Assembly: GCA_013349735.1 (NCBI GenBank)
Contig: DUZC01000061.1
Location: 1-9,939, forward strand
Source of the DNA: Rhodospirillaceae bacterium
GTDB taxonomy: Bacteria > Pseudomonadota > Alphaproteobacteria > Rhodospirillales > Magnetospirillaceae
Reading direction: 5' to 3'
DNA length: 9,939 bases
Positions 1 to 5,600 of this stretch are shown here, one piece after another. The notes under the pieces were generated by a model. The model was given only the letters and a program-made list of their open reading frames with translations, was not told where the DNA came from and did no database searches. Position 1 is the stretch's first letter. The number at the start of each line of letters is the position of its first letter. Position numbers and translations under genes: made by a program.

Positions 1-1190
1 TGGCGCGGATAAAGCAAGGCGTGGCCAGGGTGGCCTCAACCGAAATGGCGCCGCTGCATGCGGCTCTCGGTCGGGTTCTGGCGAAGGATCTGCTGGCGAA
101 ACTTAGGGTGCCGGCCTTTGATAATGCGGCCGTGGATGGCTGGGCGGCCAATAGTGTTGATTTGTCGGTTACAGAGCCCGTCCGCTTACCGATCGGAGGG
201 CGGATCGCCGCCGGCCATCCCCTGCAGGAACCGCCAAAGTCTGGCCAAGTTTATCGGATTTTTACGGGGGCGCCTGTCCCTCCGGAGCTCAATATTGTGT
301 TGGCCCAGGAGGTTTGCCAGCAGGAGGGGGATCAGGTTCTGCTGCCGCAGGGGCAAAAGATAGGGATCAATATTCGAAAAGCGGGCGAATCCGTGGGTCT
401 TGGTCAAACCGTGCTGCAGGCTGGCGTAAGGCTTGGGCCACAGCATATTGGCGTGGCGGCAAGCATTGGCCTGCAGCGTTTACCAATACGGCGTCGTTTG
501 CGCGTCGCCATTTTTTCCAATGGAGACGAACTCCGCGAGCCGGGACAAAGGCTTAAGGCGGGCTGTCTTTTTGACGCAAATCGTTACAGTCTGGTGGGCA
601 TGCTGACCGGTTTAGGCTGCGTGGTAAGCGATCTTGGCATTTTGCCCGACGAATTCACGGCCATCCGCGATGCTGTTATCCAGGCCGTCACAACGCATGA
701 TCTGGTTATAACCTCGGGCGGCGTGTCCGTTGGCGCCGAAGACCATGTCAAATCGGTCTTGCGTGCTTTGGGTCAACTGCATCTATGGCGCCTGGCGGTC
801 AAGCCTGGCAAACCGCTGGCCTTTGGCGAGATCCAGGGCGTTCCATTTCTTGGTCTTCCGGGCAATCCGGTGGCGGCGATGGTCAGCTTCTGCCTATTTG
901 CCCGACCGCTCATCGATATTTTGGCCGGTGCCCTTCCCCGCGAGCCGCGACGCTATTTCCTTCCTGCCGCCTTTGCCATGGCTAAAGCGGCGGGCCTTCG
1001 GGAATATCCTCGCGCCCGCATCCTCGACAGTGAATTTGGTCCGGTGGTCCGTTTGTTTCCCAGGGACTCATCCGCGATCCTTACTTCGATGACCGAAGCC
1101 GACGGTTTGATCGAGTTGCCCGAGGCGGCCGCGACCATTGGACCGGGCGATATGGTTGCTTTTCTGCCGTTTAGCGAAATGATGGTTTAG
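1..1190 (+). CDS. moeA: Molybdopterin molybdenumtransferase MoeA, 5' end cut by window
   Basis: MoeA inserts molybdate into adenylylated molybdopterin, the last common step of molybdenum cofactor synthesis in the cytoplasm. The frame is open from position 3, giving ARIKQGVARV before the first internal GTG (21), so the real start is upstream; about 395 residues are visible, close to the roughly 400 usual for the family, so only some 10-15 are missing. Counting from position 3, the MoeA N-terminal signature FDNAAVDGWA starts near residue 39, and an FTGAPVPP loop follows. The MoCF-binding core carries SNGDEL, TSGGVSVG (237-244) with an Asp four residues on, KPGKP (267) and LPGNPV (285). The C-terminal beta domain follows and ends at TAG 1188-1190. 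One small departure is SNGDEL where STGDEL is more usual. The next gene starts five bases downstream, so the two are probably cotranscribed. Identification is firm. Confidence 0.95.
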   Translation, partial: ARIKQGVARVASTEMAPLHAALGRVLAKDLLAKLRVPAFDNAAVDGWAANSVDLSVTEPVRLPIGGRIAAGHPLQEPPKSGQVYRIFTGAPVPPELNIVLAQEVCQQEGDQVLLPQGQKIGINIRKAGESVGLGQTVLQAGVRLGPQHIGVAASIGLQRLPIRRRLRVAIFSNGDELREPGQRLKAGCLFDANRYSLVGMLTGLGCVVSDLGILPDEFTAIRDAVIQAVTTHDLVITSGGVSVGAEDHVKSVLRALGQLHLWRLAVKPGKPLAFGEIQGVPFLGLPGNPVAAMVSFCLFARPLIDILAGALPREPRRYFLPAAFAMAKAAGLREYPRARILDSEFGPVVRLFPRDSSAILTSMTEADGLIELPEAAATIGPGDMVAFLPFSEMMV

Positions 1191-1195
1191 GCGGT

Positions 1196-1735
1196 ATGAC
1201 CTTGGAATGGTTCGTTTACCTGCTGCTAAATCCAAAAGGGGTCAGCTATACCGGGATTGCCAAAGATGTCGCCGCCCGCCTGGCCAAGCATAATCGCGGG
1301 GTGGGCGCGAAATTCACCCGAGGTCGTGGCCCCTGGCAGCTCATTCATCAGGAAGGCCCGATGACCCGGGGTCAAGCGCTGCGGCGTGAATTGGCCTTAA
1401 AGCGGGATCCCACCCGCAAAACCTCCTTGAAACAGGCGGCCTCCTCAGAAGAAATTCAAACCCTTTTTTCGGCACCCCATCTTCGCATCGAGCGCATTAT
1501 TTCCACTGGCCAGTCCAGTCCCCCAGGCTTTTGGTATGACCAGGAATGGGCTGAATGGGTCATGCTGCTGCAAGGCGCTGCGCGTCTGCTTATCGCCGGC
1601 GAGGCCGCGCCGCGATCGCTTGGCGCCGGCGACAGGCTGTTGCTTGCAGCCCATCAACGCCATCGGGTGGAATGGACCGACCCGGATCAAATTACCATTT
1701 GGCTGGCGGTGCATTTTGCGGGGCCAACCCCCTAG
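1196..1735 (+). CDS. GIY-YIG domain fused to a cupin-like domain
   Basis: This 179-residue protein reads as two domains. Residues 1-80 match the UPF0213/YhbQ type of GIY-YIG nuclease: FVYLLL and SYTGIA supply the two signature tyrosines (Y8, Y18), followed by R28 in RLAKHN, the AKFTRGRGP loop, and E65/K69 in the RRELALKR helix, which are the expected catalytic arginine and metal-binding glutamate. Residues 95-175 look like a small cupin: SPPGFWYDQ, EWVMLLQG, a GAGDRLLL turn, AHQRHRVEWT and a final WLAVHF strand. The first cupin motif lacks its usual histidines; H153 and H156 remain. Stand-alone proteins of both kinds are common, but I do not know this fusion as a described architecture. The start at ATG 1196 lies five bases after moeA with only a weak ribosome-binding site, suggesting coupling to moeA translation. 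The substrate is unknown; nuclease activity is an inference from conserved residues. Confidence 0.8.
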   Translation: MTLEWFVYLLLNPKGVSYTGIAKDVAARLAKHNRGVGAKFTRGRGPWQLIHQEGPMTRGQALRRELALKRDPTRKTSLKQAASSEEIQTLFSAPHLRIERIISTGQSSPPGFWYDQEWAEWVMLLQGAARLLIAGEAAPRSLGAGDRLLLAAHQRHRVEWTDPDQITIWLAVHFAGPTP

Positions 1736-1777
1736 AGTTTTTCGCATCTTGACTGGATCAAAAAGCTGAAAAACTCT
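1734..1777. repeat. Inverted repeat, 10-bp arms
   Basis: AGAGTTTTTC (1734-1743) is exactly repeated in inverse as GAAAAACTCT (1768-1777), with a 24-base spacer. The left arm begins inside the stop codon of the GIY-YIG/cupin gene. It could form a stem-loop at the end of the moeA transcript, but there is no following T-run, so it is not a textbook terminator. It may be part of a dispersed intergenic repeat. Confidence 0.6.
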
Positions 1778-1802
1778 TAAGCCAGAGCGGCGCTTGAGCA
1801 TT

Positions 1803-1821
1803 GAAAAATCGGAGATTTTTC
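1803..1821. repeat. Short perfect hairpin
   Basis: GAAAAATC (1803-1810) and GATTTTTC (1814-1821) pair perfectly across the three-base loop GGA. The stem is AT-rich and thus weak. It may act as a transcription end signal together with the neighbouring repeats, but that is inference. Confidence 0.5.
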
Positions 1822-1834
1822 GTTCTCACATGAG

Positions 1835-1873
1835 TTTTAGAGTGCTTCAGTTTAAAACTGAAACACTCTAAAA
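1835..1873. repeat. 39-base near-perfect palindrome
   Basis: TTTTAGAGTG (1835-1844) pairs with CACTCTAAAA (1864-1873). Inside it, after one C/A mismatch (1845 and 1863), TTCAGTTT (1846-1853) pairs with AAACTGAA (1855-1862) around a central A. The symmetry is almost complete, so it could be a stem-loop, a binding site for a dimeric protein, or a copy of a dispersed palindromic repeat. No T-run follows on either strand, which argues against a simple intrinsic terminator. Confidence 0.7.
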
Positions 1874-1913
1874 GACGGGATTATTGTCACAATATGTTAA
1901 TGTAGGGTCCGCA

Positions 1914-1920
1914 AAGGGGG
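1914..1920 (+). promoter_or_regulatory. Ribosome-binding site for hemolysin III-like gene
   Basis: AAGGGGG lies seven bases before ATG 1928 and supports that start. Confidence 0.6.
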
Positions 1921-1927
1921 TTCCGGG

Positions 1928-2569
1928 ATGCCGGCCAATCAGGAATATCGGGTTGATATCATCATTCAGGGGGCCGGGCTGATCGCCAGTCTGCTGGGGT
2001 TGGTCGCCCTGATTGTCCTGACCCTGGATCGCTTTGATGGGGTGGCGCTGGCAGTGGCGGTGATCTATGGCGTCAGCCTGATCACGATGTTTAGCTTTTC
2101 TTTGTTGAATACCCTGGTGGGCCAATCGCCCTATCGCCCGCTGATCCAGACCCTTGACCATGTCGCGATCTATTTTTTGATCGCAGGGACCTATACGCCC
2201 TTCTGCCTGATGGGGTTGGGGGGCGCGAATGGCTCGATTTTGCTTTTGGTGGTCTGGGTGGCTGCCTTGGCCGGCGTTGCCTTACGCATTTGGTTCCATG
2301 GCCGCCTGAAAGCGGCTGTGATTTCACTTTATGTTTTATTGGGATGGGCCGGATTAGTACAAATAGACACCATTCTCAATAAATTGCCGTCAGCCGGCGT
2401 CGTTTTGCTGGCTGTTGGCGGCCTCCTTTACACGATTGGCGCCCCGCTGCACCGACTGGTGCGGTTGCGCTATCACAGCGCCATCTGGCATGGCTTCGTT
2501 CTGGGCGGCGCCGGCTGCCACTATGCGGCCATTTTCATTATTCTCTTTACCGTTCGCCAACCGCTTTAA
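1928..2569 (+). CDS. Hemolysin III / PAQR-family integral membrane protein
   Basis: The 213-residue product is almost entirely hydrophobic with about seven membrane helices (roughly residues 11-33, 39-60, 76-97, 103-122, 129-146, 156-173 and 184-207). Family marks are the LDHVAIYFLIAGTYTPF stretch (76-92), GGLLYTIGA (164-172) and WHGFVLGGAGCHY (187-199). Bacterial members (YqfA/TrhA type) affect membrane energetics or fluidity; a toxin role is not established despite the family name. In this copy the position usually held by His in the second helix (YH in many homologues) is N61, and the first His of the last-helix HxxxH pair is replaced by S184, with H188 and H198 kept; the canonical zinc site of PAQR receptors therefore looks incomplete. 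The gene has its own good ribosome-binding site and is flanked by palindromes on both sides, so it is probably a separate transcription unit. Confidence 0.88.
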   Translation: MPANQEYRVDIIIQGAGLIASLLGLVALIVLTLDRFDGVALAVAVIYGVSLITMFSFSLLNTLVGQSPYRPLIQTLDHVAIYFLIAGTYTPFCLMGLGGANGSILLLVVWVAALAGVALRIWFHGRLKAAVISLYVLLGWAGLVQIDTILNKLPSAGVVLLAVGGLLYTIGAPLHRLVRLRYHSAIWHGFVLGGAGCHYAAIFIILFTVRQPL

Positions 2570-2614
2570 CTGTATTACTTTTGCGGTCACTTCGTGACAG
2601 TGAAAGTAATCCAG
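2570..2614. repeat. 45-base palindrome just after the hemolysin III-like stop codon
   Basis: CTG (2570-2572) and ATTACTTT (2574-2581) pair with AAAGTAAT (2603-2610) and CAG (2612-2614), with one T/C mismatch. An inner GTCAC-TTC-GTGAC hairpin (2586-2598) closes the structure, separated from the outer stem by four positions that include two G-U wobbles and one C-G pair. As RNA it would be a strong hairpin of about 20 pairs. It begins on the base after the stop codon and has no following T-run. It could be an end-of-transcript stabiliser, an attenuator before the kinase operon, or a repetitive palindromic element. Confidence 0.7.
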
Positions 2615-2651
2615 AGTAAGTCTTTGTCAGTTTGCCTTCCCGGGCTTGATC

Positions 2652-2658
2652 AGGAGAG
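2652..2658 (+). promoter_or_regulatory. Ribosome-binding site that sets the kinase start
   Basis: AGGAGAG lies four bases before ATG 2663. It favours that start over the longer in-frame GTG at 2594, which lies inside the palindrome and would add 23 residues unlike any kinase N-terminus. Confidence 0.75.
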
Positions 2659-2662
2659 ACGC

Positions 2663-5600
2663 ATGCGGCTCGCGGATTTGCGGATCAGCGCCAAGATTCT
2701 GACGGTCCTTGCCGTCATGTCCCTGGTATTTTTGATTGTCGGCGGTTTTGCGGCAGAGCGGATTTACCTTATTGGTCAAGGCTACAATGATCTGATCAGT
2801 CGGGTGGATCGGGCGGCAACGCTCTTGGCCCGCACCAACCGTTTGTTGGCTAATTTCAAAAGCGATTCTTTTGGATTGGATCTGGAGATCTCAACCGAGG
2901 GGAACGCCAGTGTTCAGGCGCTTGTCGTCGAAGACCAAAAACAAATCCAGTCCAACCTGAAACAAATTCGCGACGCCGTTCCCGAATTTTCCGCGCCATT
3001 GGATGCGGTCGAAGGCGCGCTGCAAAAAACCTTTTCCCTTTGTGCCGAACCAATCCGGTTGGCTGGCAACACTCGTAGTGCCGAAGACGTGGTTCAAGCT
3101 GGGGCCCGCTTAAAGCAGGATTGCATGCCATCGTTGCAAGTCGCTTCGGAAAAGGTGAAACAAACCACCGACGCGATCAATGCTTATGCGGCTAAAACCG
3201 CCGACGAACTCAATAGTGAAATCAAAGCCACCATTTTACTGATTGGCGCCGGTCTGTTGGGTGGGTTAACCCTTGCCGTTTTGCTTGCCCGCTTTATTTC
3301 GCGCCGCTACATCGTCCAACCATTGTCAGAACTTGAACGCAGCATGACCGCTTTGGCTGCTGGCGATTTGAGCATTGGCGTCGAGGGGATCGGACAGAAT
3401 GATGAAATCGGCGCCATGGCCCGGGCGCTGAAAGTTCTGCTGGGTGTCTCGCAACAACAGGAGGTGCAGGCCTGGGTCAAGGATCAACTGGCCAGGTTGA
3501 TCACAGAACTGCAGGCCAAGACGGATTACAGCGGTTTTGCCGACGCCTTAATGTCAAATCTGTCCAATTCCATTCCTCTGCTGTATGGCGCGCTCTATCT
3601 GGGCGATGAACCGCGTCAGACTTACCTGCGCGCTGGTGGCTATGCCCTTGATGACGGTGGCGACCCGCGACGCTTTGCTCGAGGGGAAGGGCTGATTGGC
3701 CAAGTGGCGGCGGATGGCCGGTCTCTCAGCTTGGCCTTGATTCCTGAGGATCAGGTTCCGGTCAGCGCCGGCATCGGCCATTTGAAGCCTCGTTCTTTGT
3801 TGATCCTGCCGGTGATCGATCAGGCAGGAACCAGCGCCGTGCTGGAACTGGCCCCACTGATGGCCTTAAATCCGCGCCAGCAATGTTTGCTGGATGCGCT
3901 ATTGCCGGCGCTGGCTCTCAATCTGGAAATTCTGAACGGGGTGGTGGCGACCCAACGGCTTTTACGAGAAACGCAGCTTCAGGCGGCCGATTTGGCGGCC
4001 TCGGAACGTCAGATCGCCGCGCGCAAAGAAGAATTGGAAATCAGCAATGCCCAGGTTCTTCGCGAACGGTCGTTGCTTGATGCCCTGATCGATTCGATCC
4101 CGGACCTGATCTTTGTCAAAGATATTTTGGGGGTCTATACGACCAGTAACAAGGCTTTCGCAGATTTGATCGGCAGGCCCTCCCGCGAAATCCTTGGTAA
4201 GACCGACTTTGAGCTGTTCCCTGAAGATCTGGCGGCGCAGTTCCGTGAGCGGGATGTCCAGATGCTTAAAGAGGGCCGTCTGATTACCAATGAAGAGACG
4301 GTGAGCTATCCGGATGGGCGGGTGGCCCAGCTGGAAACCACTAAAATCCCCTTCATCGGGCCCGACGGCGCTCTTTGCGGATTGATTGGTGTCAGCCGCG
4401 ACATTACGGAACGTAAACTGGCTGAACAGGCCATTGCCGAGGCCGAGGAACGGTCGCGCACGATCCTGTCTTCGATGAGTGAGGGTATCGCCGGCCTGGG
4501 CACCGACGGTCGGATGACTTTCATCAATCCCGCCGGCGCCCATATGTTGGGGTATGAGCCCGAGGAAATGGTCGGGCAGATGATGCATCCCAAAGTGCAT
4601 CACACTTATCCCGACGGCACCGCCTTTCCCCGCGAATCCTGCCCCATGTTCCACACCACCTGCGACGGGCAGCCGCGCACGGTGGATAATGAGGTGCTGT
4701 GGCGCAAGGATGGCACCAGTTTCCCGGTGGAATATGCGACCACGCCGGTGTTTAAGGACGGCGTTGTGGTCGCTAGCGTGGTTTCATTCCGGGATATCAC
4801 GGAACGCAAAGCCGCTGCCGAGGCCTTGGCCAATGAACGGACGCGGCTGCAGAGCATCCTCGACCGCAGCCCCATAAGCATCGCCTTCTCCACCGGGGAA
4901 CGCGTCCATTTCGCCAACCCGAAATTCACGGAGACCTTCGGCCTCAAGGTCGGCGACATTTCGCCGAACCTTTATGTTGATCCCGAGGAGCGTGATGCTC
5001 TCCTGGAGGCACTCAAGAAGGACGGCGGGGTCGAGAACCGTGAAATCCGCATGTTTGATCGCGAACAACATGAACGCGACATGCTGATCAATTACATGCC
5101 CATCACCTATGATGGCGAGGAGGGTATCCTCGGCTGGATCATGGATATCAGCGACCGCAAAGAGGCGGAGCGCGCCATGGCGCAGCAGCGGGCCGCCCTG
5201 CAGAACATTCTCGATAATAGTCCGGTCGGAACCGCGTTCACCACCAAGGGGGTGTTTCGCTACACCAATCCGGAATTCGAGCGATCCTTTGATATACGCG
5301 TCGGTGCGCCGGCCGTGACCATCTACCAGACAGCCGAGGACCGCGACGGTCTCGTCAATGATCTCAAGCGTGACGGTGTCGTCCGCAACAGGGAGATGTG
5401 CCTGCGCGCCAAGGGCGGAGAACCGCGCGATTTCCTGGTCACCTTCATGTCCTTCCTGCATGAGGGTGAAGAGGGGGTGATGGGGTGGCTGCTTGATATC
5501 ACCGAGCGCAAGCAGGCGGCGGAGCGTCTGAACCGCGCCAATTTCCAGGCCGATATCGCCCTGGAACTGACCGGCAGCGGCTATTGGCACGTGGATTACA

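Larger units (their letters stand above)
1736..1927. other. Non-coding region rich in inverted repeats
   Basis: This gap of 192 bases has no convincing gene. It is more AT-rich than the flanking genes and holds three inverted repeats, listed separately, followed by a ribosome-binding site for the next gene. I could not fix a promoter: TTGTCA at 1884-1889 resembles a -35 box but has no good -10 box at the right distance. Confidence 0.6.

Noticed and set aside
1884..1910. Possible promoter before the hemolysin III-like gene
   Set aside because: TTGTCA is present, but no -10-like hexamer lies 16-18 bases downstream, so the match is not better than chance.
2594..2662. GTG 2594 as start of the kinase
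   Set aside because: It sits in the loop region of the palindrome with no ribosome-binding site, while ATG 2663 has AGGAGAG at the right distance and gives a typical N-terminus running into the first membrane helix.
3962..4654. Antisense frame of 230 codons
   Set aside because: It overlaps PAS1 and PAS2 coding sequence entirely, with no family resemblance and no separate ribosome-binding site that I could see.
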